Source: Elizabethkingia miricola (GTDB lineage Bacteria; Bacteroidota; Bacteroidia; Flavobacteriales; Weeksellaceae). Taken from it: a stretch of 64,000 nt of DNA. The position numbers and the translations under genes were made by a program. The notes under the pieces were generated by a model. The model did not search any database. It saw only the letters and a list, made by a program, of their open reading frames with translations, and had not been told where the DNA came from. The DNA lies in assembly GCF_001675285.1 (NCBI RefSeq), contig NZ_LSGQ01000030.1, positions 310,001 through 374,000 of the forward strand, in the 5' to 3' direction. This document shows, piece by piece, positions 49,610 to 59,373 of the stretch (positions are counted from its first letter, which is position 1; each line of letters opens with the position of its first letter).

Positions 49610-50602
49610 ATGGAAGCAACTATTGAATCGATCGGGATATACATCCCTGAAAACAAAATCACCAATCAGTATTTCGAAGAGATTATTGAAACCAGTGATG
49701 AATGGATTACGAGCAGAACTGGTATCAAAACAAGATACTTCATTAAGGAAAATGAGTATACGAGCGATTTATGTATCAAGGCCATTGAAAATCTGGAGAA
49801 GGAGTATAAAAAAGGCCTCACAGATATCGATTTCATTATTATAGCAACCAGCACGCCGGATCAGCAATTTCCAAGTGTTGCCAGTAAAATTCAGGACAGA
49901 TTCAATATTCCGCAGGCGGGTTGTGTTGATATTTCCGCAGGCTGCGCAGGATTTGTATATGGTATTATTATGGCTCAGGGTCTTATAGCTTCTGGCAGTT
50001 ATAAAAAAATTCTGGTAGCCGGTGCCGAAACATTATCCAAAATTTGTGATTTTACAGACCGAACAACCTGCATTCTTTTTGGCGACGGAGCCGGAGCAGT
50101 GATAGTAGAAGCGTCGGAGCAGAAGCAACTTTTCTCTTCAACGACTATCACAGACGGATCATATGGCAAGGAACTCTACAAATCGGAAGGACATGCCTCC
50201 ATAAACGGAGAAAACGTTGTAAATGACGGAAAAATACACCAAAACGGAAGAACGGTTTTCAAGTGGGCTGTATCCACATTACCTGTAGAAATCCTGAGAT
50301 TACTGGAAAAGAATAAACTCTCTTTGCAGGATATAACATGGATGATTCCGCATAGTGCCAATATAAGAATACTGGAAAATGTATGTGAAGAGCTTGGGTT
50401 TCCAAAAGAAAAATGTCTGCAAAGTGTTACAGACTACGGAAACACTTCTGCAGCGTCTATTCCCATAGCCTGGTATAATGGTATAAAAGACAGAAAACTA
50501 CAACCAGGAGATCTTATTGTATTGGCCGGTTTTGGTAGTGGCCTTACTTTCTCGGGAATATGTCTTCGGAATCAGATTGCAAATAAACACTTAATACAAT
50601 AA
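49610..50602 (+). CDS. 3-oxoacyl-ACP synthase III (FabH-like)
   Basis: A 330-residue KAS III condensing enzyme that joins an acyl-CoA to malonyl-ACP. The catalytic triad is visible: Cys112 in S-A-G-C-A-G-F, His near 248 in M-I-P-H-S-A-N, and Asn near 278 in D-Y-G-N-T-S-A-A-S. G-F-G-S-G-L-T-F-S near 311-319 closes the fold. It is under control of the neighbouring TetR protein and is not in a fab gene cluster. It is therefore probably an inducible additional FabH, perhaps for adapting membrane lipids, rather than the housekeeping copy. Confidence 0.88.
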   Translation: MEATIESIGIYIPENKITNQYFEEIIETSDEWITSRTGIKTRYFIKENEYTSDLCIKAIENLEKEYKKGLTDIDFIIIATSTPDQQFPSVASKIQDRFNIPQAGCVDISAGCAGFVYGIIMAQGLIASGSYKKILVAGAETLSKICDFTDRTTCILFGDGAGAVIVEASEQKQLFSSTTITDGSYGKELYKSEGHASINGENVVNDGKIHQNGRTVFKWAVSTLPVEILRLLEKNKLSLQDITWMIPHSANIRILENVCEELGFPKEKCLQSVTDYGNTSAASIPIAWYNGIKDRKLQPGDLIVLAGFGSGLTFSGICLRNQIANKHLIQ

Positions 50603-50713
50603 TAATCAATATTATAAACACAAAATTTCGTACAGTATTATTTTATAAATCATGATTATTATCAATTGCATAAAATCTGTTCTTTAGCTAACTTTATAAA
50701 AAATTAGATCACA

Positions 50714-52108
50714 ATGATTTACAGAACCGAACACGACACAATGGGCGAGGTAAAGGTACCCGCTGACAAATTTTGGGGAGCACAGACAGAACGTTCCCGA
50801 AATAATTTTAAAATCGGACCAGAGGCTTCCATGCCTCATGAAATTATAGAAGCTTTTGCTTATCTGAAGAAGGCTGCAGCTTATGCAAATACAGATCTGA
50901 GAGTCCTTCCTTCTGATAAACGGGATATGATTTCTCAGGTTTGTGATGAGATCCTTGAAGGAAAGCTTTTTGATCAGTTTCCGCTTGTGATCTGGCAAAC
51001 AGGATCAGGTACCCAATCGAATATGAATGTTAACGAGGTTGTTTCCAACAAAGCACATGTAAACAATGGTGGGCAATTGGGAGACAAATCAGAAGTACAT
51101 CCAAATGATGATGTAAACAAGTCTCAGTCTTCTAACGACACCTATCCTACAGCTATGCATATTGCAGCATATAAAAAGGTTGTAGAACATACTATTCCGG
51201 CTGTTGAAACATTAAAGAATACACTAAAAGCAAAATCGGAAGCTTTTAAAAACATCGTAAAGATTGGGAGAACACACCTAATGGATGCTACTCCACTTAC
51301 GCTGGGGCAGGAATTTTCCGGTTATGTGGCTCAACTGGAATTTGGTTTAAAAGCACTAAAAAATACATTACCGCATTTAGCAGAGCTGGCGCTAGGCGGA
51401 ACAGCCGTGGGAACAGGGCTAAACACTCCACAGGGCTACGATGTAAAAGTAGCAGAATATATTGCTAAGTTTACCGGACTGCCTTTTATAACTGCGGAAA
51501 ACAAATTTGAGGCTCTTGCAGCTCATGATGCTATTGTTGAATCCCACGGTGCACTAAAGCAACTTGCTGTATCTTTATTCAAAATAGCACAGGATATCCG
51601 TATGCTGGCTTCCGGCCCAAGATCCGGAATCGGAGAAATCTATATCCCGGAAAACGAACCAGGATCTTCTATTATGCCTGGAAAAGTAAATCCAACACAA
51701 AATGAAGCTATGACAATGGTTTGTGCACAGGTCTTAGGAAATGACACAACCATTTCATTTGCCGGAACACAGGGAAATTATGAACTGAATGTTTTCAAAC
51801 CTGTAATGGCCTATAACTTCCTGCAATCAGCACAGCTTATTGCTGATACCTGTATTTCTTTCAACGACCATTGTGCAGTAGGCATCGAACCTAATGAACC
51901 ACGAATAAAAGAACTGGTAGACAAATCACTGATGTTGGTTACAGCACTGAATACGCATATCGGTTACGAAAATGCTGCTAAAATTGCTAAAACAGCTCAC
52001 AAAAACGGTACAACACTGAAAGAGGAGGCTATCAATCTGGGACTTGTAACAGCTGAAATGTTTGATGAATGGGTGAAACCAGAGGATATGGTGGGCAGCC
52101 TGAAATAA
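50714..52108 (+). CDS. fumC: class II fumarate hydratase (FumC)
   Basis: Cofactor-free, oxygen-stable fumarase of the aspartase/fumarase superfamily. The 464 residues include [10 protein letters not shown] near 97-106, G-R-T-H-L-M-D-A near 186-193 and the signature [11 protein letters not shown] near 317-327, whose Ser starts the mobile catalytic loop. N-x-F-K-P near 357 also fits. Length matches E. coli FumC (467). It is not linked in an operon with the class I enzyme. Confidence 0.96.
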   Translation: MIYRTEHDTMGEVKVPADKFWGAQTERSRNNFKIGPEASMPHEIIEAFAYLKKAAAYANTDLRVLPSDKRDMISQVCDEILEGKLFDQFPLVIWQTGSGTQSNMNVNEVVSNKAHVNNGGQLGDKSEVHPNDDVNKSQSSNDTYPTAMHIAAYKKVVEHTIPAVETLKNTLKAKSEAFKNIVKIGRTHLMDATPLTLGQEFSGYVAQLEFGLKALKNTLPHLAELALGGTAVGTGLNTPQGYDVKVAEYIAKFTGLPFITAENKFEALAAHDAIVESHGALKQLAVSLFKIAQDIRMLASGPRSGIGEIYIPENEPGSSIMPGKVNPTQNEAMTMVCAQVLGNDTTISFAGTQGNYELNVFKPVMAYNFLQSAQLIADTCISFNDHCAVGIEPNEPRIKELVDKSLMLVTALNTHIGYENAAKIAKTAHKNGTTLKEEAINLGLVTAEMFDEWVKPEDMVGSLK

Positions 52109-52138
52109 GGTTAATTTGTTTTATCATTCAATAGACTC

Positions 52139-53005
52139 ATGAAAATTCGGGATGAAAAGCTCCGGGAAATAATAGACTGGGCTAATGGAAATGAAGATAT
52201 CAGGGCAGTTATACTGACCAGCTCTCTTGTAAATCCTTTAGCTCCGGTCGACGATTTCAGTGACCTGGATGTAGAGCTTATATTTGAAGACAACCAAGCT
52301 TATATTGCAGATCGTAAATGGCTGAATCTTTTTGGCAAGCCAATTTCTATGATTGAAGAAGATGAAAGCTGTTTCAATGGGATACATGCCATGAAAATGG
52401 TTTTGTATGAAGATACTGTAAAGGTGGATTTCAAGCTTTATCGTAAGTCTTCTTTTCTACAGGAAATACAACATGAGGAGCTTCCCGAAGACTGGGACAT
52501 AGGATATAAAATATTGCTGGATAAAGATGGTATTACCCAAAATATGAAACCTCCGACACATCGGATTTCAATCATCAAAAAACCAGATGAAAAAGATTTT
52601 ACAAAACTATTCACAGATTTTTGGTGGGACTGTACCTATGTCGCAAAATGTCTGGCGCGCGGAGATATTTTCTATGCTAAATTTGTATCGGAAAATATCC
52701 TCAGAACGGAATATCTGGTTCCGCTATTGGAATGGCATATTGCAAATCAGCACAATTGGGACATTACAACCAATAAACACGGAAGGCTTTTCAAAAAATA
52801 TCTGTCACAAGATCTCTGGTCTAAAACTGAACAAACTTTTTCCGGAAGCAATATTGAAGAAAACTGGAAAGCTCTTTTTAGTATGACAGATATAGCTGGA
52901 GAGCTTGGGAAGAATTTAGCAGAAGCGCTCAATTATCCTTATCCTTCAGAGATGGAGAATAATATCAGAACCTATCTGGAAACAGTATATAAATCCTGTA
53001 ATTAG
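52139..53005 (+). CDS. aadS: aminoglycoside 6-adenylyltransferase (AadS/ANT(6)-like)
   Basis: Transfers AMP to the 6-hydroxyl of streptomycin-type aminoglycosides, inactivating them. The 288-residue protein has the nucleotidyltransferase fold at the N-terminus: S-S-L-V-N-P near 30-35 in place of the usual G-S-R-x-N, then D-D-F-S-D-L-D near 38-44 with the catalytic Asp-x-Asp. A helical C-terminal domain follows with F-W-W-D-C-T-Y-V-A-K near 158-167. Base composition is like its neighbours and there is no mobile element, so it appears to be a resident chromosomal gene. Whether it gives clinical resistance depends on expression. Confidence 0.88.
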   Translation: MKIRDEKLREIIDWANGNEDIRAVILTSSLVNPLAPVDDFSDLDVELIFEDNQAYIADRKWLNLFGKPISMIEEDESCFNGIHAMKMVLYEDTVKVDFKLYRKSSFLQEIQHEELPEDWDIGYKILLDKDGITQNMKPPTHRISIIKKPDEKDFTKLFTDFWWDCTYVAKCLARGDIFYAKFVSENILRTEYLVPLLEWHIANQHNWDITTNKHGRLFKKYLSQDLWSKTEQTFSGSNIEENWKALFSMTDIAGELGKNLAEALNYPYPSEMENNIRTYLETVYKSCN

Positions 53006-53045
53006 TTTGTCTTTTTGATTATCCATACAAGACACTAAGGAATAA

Positions 53046-53080
53046 TAAAATTGGCCTCAATAATTTTGAGGCCAATTTTA
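53046..53080 (+). terminator. bidirectional terminator between aadS and the ABC ATPase gene
   Basis: TAAAATTGGCCTCAA (53046-53060) pairs perfectly with TTGAGGCCAATTTTA (53066-53080), 15 bp with a 5-nt loop. Confidence 0.9.
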
Positions 53081-53101
53081 TATCTATTTACAGTTTAAAT
53101 T

Positions 53102-53809
53102 TCACGATACAATCTGATCTGCAAAATATTTCTCCAGATCCTGCAATGTCTCCGGATTGGTTTGTATATCTCTTACTACTTCACCTTTATTCAGAATCAC
53201 AATTCTGTTGCAAACCTCCGTTGTATGGGAAAGGTCGTGACTGGAAATAAGAAATGTAACATTAGCATCCTGTGACCAGTTTCTGATCAGGTTTTTCAGT
53301 TTAATCTGTGTAGAAGGATCCAGATTGGCAAAAGGCTCGTCCAATACAATAATTTCCGGATTACCTATCAATGCACCTACAATACCAACTTTCTTCATAT
53401 TCCCTTTAGAAAGATCCCGGATATATTTTCCGGCATTCAGAATTTCTCCATTAAACAGATCCGAAAATTGCTTCAGAAATTCGTCTACGCTAGCCCTGTT
53501 CTGCCCTCTCAATTCTCCCAGAAAATAAAAATACTCTTCTGGTGTAAGATAGCCAATAAGGAAGCTTTCATCTATAAAAGCACTAAGCTTTGTTTTCCAG
53601 GCTTCAGATTCGTTAACTTTAATATTATCAATACTGATAAATCCCGATGAAGGAGCTATAAGATCTAATAGTACACTGAATAAAGTAGTTTTTCCGGCAC
53701 CGTTATTTCCTACCAGTCCGAATGTCTCACCTTTGGGAATGCTAAGCTCATGGATATTTAAAACTTTATTGGCACCGTAAACTTTTGATATATTTTGAAT
53801 TGAAATCAT
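53102..53809 (-). CDS. ABC transporter ATP-binding protein
   Basis: A 235-residue cytosolic ATPase. Walker A G-N-N-G-A-G-K-T-T spans 34-42, the signature is in L-S-K-G-N-M-K-K near 133-140 (variant of LSGGQ), Walker B I-I-V-L-D-E-P-F-A-N-L-D near 154-165, and the H-loop in S-S-H-D. The Ser-Lys-Gly-Asn signature is common in exporter ATPases that pair with multi-helix permeases. It follows its permease partner, 53 nt upstream on the same strand. Substrate unknown. Confidence 0.92.
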   Translation of the reverse strand: MISIQNISKVYGANKVLNIHELSIPKGETFGLVGNNGAGKTTLFSVLLDLIAPSSGFISIDNIKVNESEAWKTKLSAFIDESFLIGYLTPEEYFYFLGELRGQNRASVDEFLKQFSDLFNGEILNAGKYIRDLSKGNMKKVGIVGALIGNPEIIVLDEPFANLDPSTQIKLKNLIRNWSQDANVTFLISSHDLSHTTEVCNRIVILNKGEVVRDIQTNPETLQDLEKYFADQIVS

Positions 53810-53862
53810 TTTATTGAATTTGGATATTAATTTATAGTTATTCGTTAAACTGTATAATATTG

Positions 53863-55332
53863 TTAGTCTACCTTTTTGAAGGCTGCAAGTGTAGAATACT
53901 TTTCGGACCTATAGATCTTCACGATCTGATCAAAAATCTTATCTCTTAAAAGGAATCCAATAAGCCCAAGAATACCTAAACTGATTACTGCTGCAGACAT
54001 TCCGGCAAAGTATTTTACAATCCCGAATACCGCCATCGGAACCAACATCTGCGGGATAATAATGATCAGAATCTTTATATTAAAATTATTTTGTCCTGCA
54101 GTGAATCCTTTTGAAGCTGAATTTAAATCAATCGGTTTTTTATTATAGGCACCGGCTAATAAAGTAAGGTAAGAGTTAACACCCAAGTTATACAGACCTG
54201 CCGCAAATATGGTGAAATAGAACTCCCAACTTGTGAAGAAAACGTAGAAAGTCGCCAATACCATAGAAACAGCTGTAACAATAACGAAAAGCCACCATTT
54301 AGCCTTCAGATACTCTTTATACGGAACATTCTGTGTCATCATCAGTGGATAATAGGAACTATCCCATGCCGGAACTCTTTGTCCGAACATTAAATTGAAC
54401 CCACCGGTAACAAAAATCCCAAGAAATACCTGCATAAAGCTATGGGAATACCCTTTATTAAAAATAAGCAATCCGTAAAATAAGAACAGAAAACCACCAA
54501 TAAGTGCACTTCTGGCAGCTTTACTTCTTTTAATAAGTTTAATATCATTATTAATAAAAGTTCCTATAGCACCAAAACGGTTTAGGTATTCAATATTTTC
54601 TGTTTTTCCGACCGTCTTCTTCATTTCCAAACCTTTATCCAGATAAAGATTCTGTTTAATAAAGCTAAAAGCCATTTTACCTAAAACAAGAACCAGAAGC
54701 AAAGGAATAAAAAACAACCACCATTTCTGATATACAGAATAGATTAGTGTTTCGGAAATATTCAATACATCAATAATCTTGAAATAATGTAATCCGCCTA
54801 ATACAATAATAACTGCAAAAATGGAATACAACAGTGTATTATTCTTATTGATGAATGTATTGATAAAGGCATTGGAAAAGATAAGTGCTACTACAGAAAT
54901 AAACACCGCCAGTACCGATAATATACTAAAACCGCCATCCACTAAAAGCAATACTGTAAACGGAAGCATAAACAACAAAAACACCCATGTAAAGAATGAC
55001 AAAAGAATCTTTACCAGAGTATAGCTTGTAATTTTATTCTTGGGAATATTAAGGGTAAGTAATGGCTTTATATTATTGGCTGGCAGCTGTTGCATGAAAT
55101 ATTTAAGCAACAGATCCAGTACCCAGTATACGAGAAAAAATCTACTGAAAAGGATCAATGGATTGACTCCCTCTTTCCTGGCACCAAAAAATAAGGCAAA
55201 TGCTCCTCCGAAGAATATTAATGCCATATAGGCGAAGATGAAGAACATACCAATCTTCATCAGGATACCGGCTCCTAACTGCGGACTTCTGAAAAAACTT
55301 TTAAATTCCAGACGAATTAGTTTTGCAAACAT
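53863..55332 (-). CDS. ABC transporter permease, DUF5687-like
   Basis: A 489-residue integral membrane protein with about twelve hydrophobic segments, starting with an F-K-S-F-F-R-S-P near 9-16 coupling-like segment. It fits the DUF5687 family of Bacteroidota permeases paired with an ABC ATPase, here the gene immediately downstream. It is probably an exporter or membrane-remodelling system; the substrate cannot be told. It has a long stretch of Lys/Asn between helices 6 and 7 in the middle. Confidence 0.85.
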   Translation of the reverse strand: MFAKLIRLEFKSFFRSPQLGAGILMKIGMFFIFAYMALIFFGGAFALFFGARKEGVNPLILFSRFFLVYWVLDLLLKYFMQQLPANNIKPLLTLNIPKNKITSYTLVKILLSFFTWVFLLFMLPFTVLLLVDGGFSILSVLAVFISVVALIFSNAFINTFINKNNTLLYSIFAVIIVLGGLHYFKIIDVLNISETLIYSVYQKWWLFFIPLLLVLVLGKMAFSFIKQNLYLDKGLEMKKTVGKTENIEYLNRFGAIGTFINNDIKLIKRSKAARSALIGGFLFLFYGLLIFNKGYSHSFMQVFLGIFVTGGFNLMFGQRVPAWDSSYYPLMMTQNVPYKEYLKAKWWLFVIVTAVSMVLATFYVFFTSWEFYFTIFAAGLYNLGVNSYLTLLAGAYNKKPIDLNSASKGFTAGQNNFNIKILIIIIPQMLVPMAVFGIVKYFAGMSAAVISLGILGLIGFLLRDKIFDQIVKIYRSEKYSTLAAFKKVD

Positions 55333-55385
55333 GTTAATTAGCTTTATCTAATTAGTTCATGATTTGCAAGAAATGTTACAAAAAT

Positions 55386-56333
55386 TTATTTTTTCTGATC
55401 TGTATTTCTGAAAGGCATAGAACCCACGTTAAAGCTACCATCAACAACAGCTTTCTCTAGTTCCAGAATACCTTTTAGAGATTCATAATCAACCTTATCG
55501 GCATCATCCGTAGGTTTATGATAGTCGTCGTGTCCGCCAGTATGGAAAAACAGAACAGGAATATCTTTTTCATAGAAAGATGTCTGATCCGATCCGCCAC
55601 GTCCTTCATAGCCCGTATAGAATTTCACAAACTTATTAGGATCTATTTCTTTGAAAATAGTCTCAAATTCTGTTGATGTTCCGTAGCCAATAACAGAAAC
55701 GCCTCTTTCTTTATTCAACCTTCCAATCATATCCATATTCAGCATCCAAAGCACTTTACTAAGGTCATATGTTGGGTGCTTTACAAAATACCGTGAACCT
55801 ACCAATCCTAACTCTTCTGCTCCGAAAGCAATAAACAGAAAATTCACTGGCTCTTTTATTTTATTTTGGCTATAAACACGTGCTAATTCCAATAATCCGG
55901 CAACACCCGAAGCATTGTCATCTGCACCATTGTGTATCATACCATAGCTGTCTTTTGCCAAAGAGCTTCCCTGTTTTCCTTCTCCAAGATGGTCATAGTG
56001 AGCCCCAATAACAACGGTTTTAGCCGCATTATTATCTAAAAAGCCAATCACATTTCTGGCAGGTCGGATGCTATCGGTAACTTTAACTTTTCTGACTTTA
56101 GCCTCAAAGTCCTGATAATAACCATTTACTCCTAAAGGCTCCAGTTTATATTTTTTAAATTGTGAAGTGATGTATTTTGCGGCTTCTTGATTTTGTTTGC
56201 TCCCTGTTCCACGGCCCTTCATTCGGTCACTAGCCAAAAAATAAACGTGCTTTTTCAGATTTTTAACTTCAATCTCCTGTGCATAGGAGCATAGTCCTAG
56301 TAATAAGAAAGTAAATAGAATAGTATTTTTCAT
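55386..56333 (-). CDS. secreted M28-family zinc aminopeptidase
   Basis: A 315-residue exported peptidase, start at the ATG at 56333. A signal peptide is at 1-18 (ending S-Y-A-Q). Metal ligands of the M28 family are all present: H in G-A-H-Y-D-H, D in A-D-D-N-A-S-G-V, the catalytic E-E in G-A-E-E-L-G, D in M-D-M-I-G-R, and H in G-H-D-D-Y-H-K-P. It probably works as a dizinc aminopeptidase in the periplasm or outside. A frame to 56351 would put six residues in front of the signal peptide. Confidence 0.9.
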   Translation of the reverse strand: MKNTILFTFLLLGLCSYAQEIEVKNLKKHVYFLASDRMKGRGTGSKQNQEAAKYITSQFKKYKLEPLGVNGYYQDFEAKVRKVKVTDSIRPARNVIGFLDNNAAKTVVIGAHYDHLGEGKQGSSLAKDSYGMIHNGADDNASGVAGLLELARVYSQNKIKEPVNFLFIAFGAEELGLVGSRYFVKHPTYDLSKVLWMLNMDMIGRLNKERGVSVIGYGTSTEFETIFKEIDPNKFVKFYTGYEGRGGSDQTSFYEKDIPVLFFHTGGHDDYHKPTDDADKVDYESLKGILELEKAVVDGSFNVGSMPFRNTDQKK

Positions 56334-56396
56334 GGGTATTAATTCGTACAAAAATAGAGAAAACCCTGCAACGTTGCCAGTTTTCGGAAAACGAAA

Positions 56397-58049
56397 CTAC
56401 AGCATCAGTTCTTTTGCCTGTTCTATTGCTGCTTCTGTAATCTTGCTACCACTAAGCAATTGGGCAATTTCCTGTAGCTTTTCGTCCTGATTCAGAGGAA
56501 TAATGGTAGACTGTGTTTTTCCTCCTACTTCGGATTTCATTACTTTATAATTGTAATCTCCTTTAGCAGCAACCTGAGCCAGGTGGGTGATAACAATAAG
56601 CTGCATATCCTGCCCCATCTCATGCATTAATTTTCCAATTTCTTCGGCTACACGTCCGGAAACTCCGGTATCTATTTCGTCCAGAATCAGGGTTGGCAGT
56701 TCAGAATTTTCAGCCATAATCTTTTTAACAGCAAGCATTACACGGGATCTTTCTCCTCCAGAAATAGCTGTATGAACAGGTTTCATCGGAAAACCGGTAT
56801 TAGCTTGAAATAAAAGCTGAATGGTATCACTACCATATTCATTAAATTCAGGATCTTCACTTAAATCTACTTCCATCCTGGCCTTTTCCAAACCAAGGCG
56901 CTGTAAAATATGCTGGCTTTTCTCAACAAATATTTTAGCCCCGGACTTTCTGTTTTTAGTAAGTTCCGCTGCTATTTTTTTGAGTTTCGTCTTTTGTTGT
57001 TCTATATACAGAAGCTGCTCTTTGATATGCTCCTCAAGATTTTCTGCAAGATTTTGCTCTTTAGCATACTCATCACGGATACTAACAAGTTCTTCCACAG
57101 TCTGTACCTGATGCTTGATTAATAAAGTATTTACCAGATTGAGTCTGGTATTAAGCTCTGCAAGAGCTTCAGGATTCATTTGTACTTTTTCAAGTTCGTT
57201 TTCACAGGAATCCGCTATGTCTTTTAGTTCAAAATACAAACTCTGGATTCGCTCTGAAAGTTGTTCATAATTCTCAGAATATCCTGTAATCTTTGAAAGT
57301 TTTGCTTTAGTTTCGTTCAGAATAGTAAGTACTCCGGCTTCATCCTGCTGCAAAAGCTGATAAGTCTGTGATAACTGTTCTATAATAGTCTCTGCATTTT
57401 CTTGTGCAGAAAGTTCATTCTTAAGTTCATCCAGATTCAACTGATCCAGTTGTGCTTCCTCCAGCTCCTGTAAAAGATATTGATGGTAATCTGCCTCTTT
57501 ATTACCTTCCGCTAAGCGTTTTTCTAACTGCAGAAGCTTGGCTTTTGCCTGTGTATAAATTTTAAATTCCGACTGATAGTCGGCTAATAATTTCTGATTT
57601 TTTGCCAGTCCGTCGATTATTCCAAACTGGTATGTTTCTGAAAAAAGATTAGAAGTTTCAAACTGCGAATGAATATCTATAAGTCTTTCAGAAAGCTCTT
57701 GCAATACAGATAATGTAACCGGAATATCATTAACAAAAGCTCTCGATTTACCGGCAGGTGCAATTTCTCTGCGTATAAGTGTTTCTTTCTCAAAGTCAAG
57801 ATCATTATCTTCAAAAAAGCTTTTAAACTTCGCTTCATCCAGTACAAAAGTTCCTTCAACGATACTTTTCTTTTCAGCATCGGCAATTGACTTCAGATCT
57901 GCCCTTTCGCCCATCATTAGGCGCAGTGCACCAAGAATAATCGATTTACCGGCTCCAGTTTCTCCGGTAATCACCAGTAGCCCCTTATGAAGGTCTACCT
58001 CCAGCCTATCGATCAATGCAAAATTCTGAATGAATATTTTAGATAACAT
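56397..58049 (-). CDS. recN: DNA repair protein RecN
   Basis: SMC-like ATPase that acts early in double-strand-break repair. The 550 residues have Walker A G-E-T-G-A-G-K-S at 29-36, two long coiled-coil arms (about 160-370, Glu/Gln/Leu-rich) around a short middle, and the C-terminal Walker B block L-I-L-D-E-I-D-T-G-V-S-G-R near 448-460. It ends the bamD-rpoZ-coaBC-recN unit, 24 nt after coaBC. Confidence 0.95.
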   Translation of the reverse strand: MLSKIFIQNFALIDRLEVDLHKGLLVITGETGAGKSIILGALRLMMGERADLKSIADAEKKSIVEGTFVLDEAKFKSFFEDNDLDFEKETLIRREIAPAGKSRAFVNDIPVTLSVLQELSERLIDIHSQFETSNLFSETYQFGIIDGLAKNQKLLADYQSEFKIYTQAKAKLLQLEKRLAEGNKEADYHQYLLQELEEAQLDQLNLDELKNELSAQENAETIIEQLSQTYQLLQQDEAGVLTILNETKAKLSKITGYSENYEQLSERIQSLYFELKDIADSCENELEKVQMNPEALAELNTRLNLVNTLLIKHQVQTVEELVSIRDEYAKEQNLAENLEEHIKEQLLYIEQQKTKLKKIAAELTKNRKSGAKIFVEKSQHILQRLGLEKARMEVDLSEDPEFNEYGSDTIQLLFQANTGFPMKPVHTAISGGERSRVMLAVKKIMAENSELPTLILDEIDTGVSGRVAEEIGKLMHEMGQDMQLIVITHLAQVAAKGDYNYKVMKSEVGGKTQSTIIPLNQDEKLQEIAQLLSGSKITEAAIEQAKELML

Positions 58050-58073
58050 TTTTCCTTCGTTTACGCTATTTAT

Positions 58074-59285
58074 TTAGTGTAATTTTTCTTCTACTACGTT
58101 TAGGATGTCCTCTGCTACTTCAGTCTTCTTTTTAAGGTCGAATACCTTACTTTCTCCTTCTTTTGTGAAAATACTGATCTTATTGGTATCTCTCTTAAAT
58201 CCTGCTCCGGAATCCTGAAGTGAATTCAGTATAATAAGATCCAGATTCTTCTGTACCAATTTAGATTTAGCATATTCTACTTCATTTTGAGTTTCCAGTG
58301 CAAAACCTACTAATAACTGGTGGCTTTTCTTTTCGCCCATTGTCTTCAGAATATCGGGGTTTTTCACAAGCTCTATCATAAAGTCCTGTTCCTTCTTTTT
58401 GATCTTCTGATCCGAATAGTATTTGGGTGTATAATCAGCAACAGCAGCACTCATAATGGCTACATCCACGTTCTCATAATATTCAAATACTTTTTCCAGC
58501 ATCTCTTTCGCTGAGATTACAGCATGCAATGAAATATCGGGATGAGTAGTATGCAGACTGCTTGGTCCGGTTATGAGAATAACTTCAGCACCTCTGTCTG
58601 CAGCGGCCTCTGCCAATGCAAACCCCATTTTTCCGGAAGAATGATTTCCAATAAAACGGACAGGATCTATTGGTTCAAAGGTTGGCCCTGCTGTAATCAG
58701 TACTTTCTTGCCTTTCAGCAGAGACTTTGAATTCTCTGTACTAAAGAATTGTTGTAAATGTCTGAATATAGTTTCTGGTTCAGCCATTCTGCCTAACCCC
58801 GTAAGACCACTTGCAAGCTCACCTTCTTCAGCCGGAATAATCCGGTTTCCAAAGCCCTCAATCTTTTTCAGATTTTCAGTTGTTGTAGGATGTGCATACA
58901 TATCCAAATCCATTGCAGGAGCTACAAAAACAGGACATTTAGCTGAAAGATATGTTGCCTGTAAAAGATTGTCACATAATCCTGTAGCCATCTTTGCCAG
59001 TGTATTGGCTGTACATGGAGCAATAAGCATTACATCTGCCCATAGTGCTAAATCAACATGATTGTTCCAGGTTCCTTCTGTATTATAAAAATCTGTATAT
59101 ACCGGATTCCTGGATAAGGTTGAAAGACTGAGAGGTGTAACAAACCGGTGTGCATCCTCCGTCATAATCACCTGCACTTCTGCACCGTTTTTCACCAGTT
59201 CTCTTATCAGAAAATGGATTTTATAGGCAGCAATACCGCCTGTAACGCCCACTAATACTTTTCTTCCTTGTAAGCTGTTCGCCAT
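58074..59285 (-). CDS. coaBC: bifunctional phosphopantothenoylcysteine decarboxylase / phosphopantothenate-cysteine ligase (CoaBC)
   Basis: Two steps of coenzyme A synthesis. 403 residues from the ATG at 59285. The N-terminal CoaC flavoprotein domain (about 1-180) has G-V-T-G-G-I-A-A-Y-K near 13-22 and P-A-M-D near 112. The C-terminal CoaB domain (about 190-400) has I-T-A-G-P-T-x-E-x-I-D-P-V-R near 200-213 and a later K-K-x-x-x-I/L-K region. A frame from 59315 would add ten residues, M-S-Y-Y-Y-F-type, not seen in the family. Pantothenate for this step comes from the panB pathway at 5694. Confidence 0.95.
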   Translation of the reverse strand: MANSLQGRKVLVGVTGGIAAYKIHFLIRELVKNGAEVQVIMTEDAHRFVTPLSLSTLSRNPVYTDFYNTEGTWNNHVDLALWADVMLIAPCTANTLAKMATGLCDNLLQATYLSAKCPVFVAPAMDLDMYAHPTTTENLKKIEGFGNRIIPAEEGELASGLTGLGRMAEPETIFRHLQQFFSTENSKSLLKGKKVLITAGPTFEPIDPVRFIGNHSSGKMGFALAEAAADRGAEVILITGPSSLHTTHPDISLHAVISAKEMLEKVFEYYENVDVAIMSAAVADYTPKYYSDQKIKKKEQDFMIELVKNPDILKTMGEKKSHQLLVGFALETQNEVEYAKSKLVQKNLDLIILNSLQDSGAGFKRDTNKISIFTKEGESKVFDLKKKTEVAEDILNVVEEKLH

Positions 59286-59373
59286 GCTGAAAAATTTGAA
59301 GTAATAATACGACAAAAAGATGTCTTAAAAAAACATCTTCCTGCCAATATTCATAAAAGTCGTTGTAAAACGC

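Noticed and set aside
59286-59315. Longer N-terminus for CoaBC
   Set aside because: The added ten residues do not match the flavoprotein family; ATG at 59285 fits.
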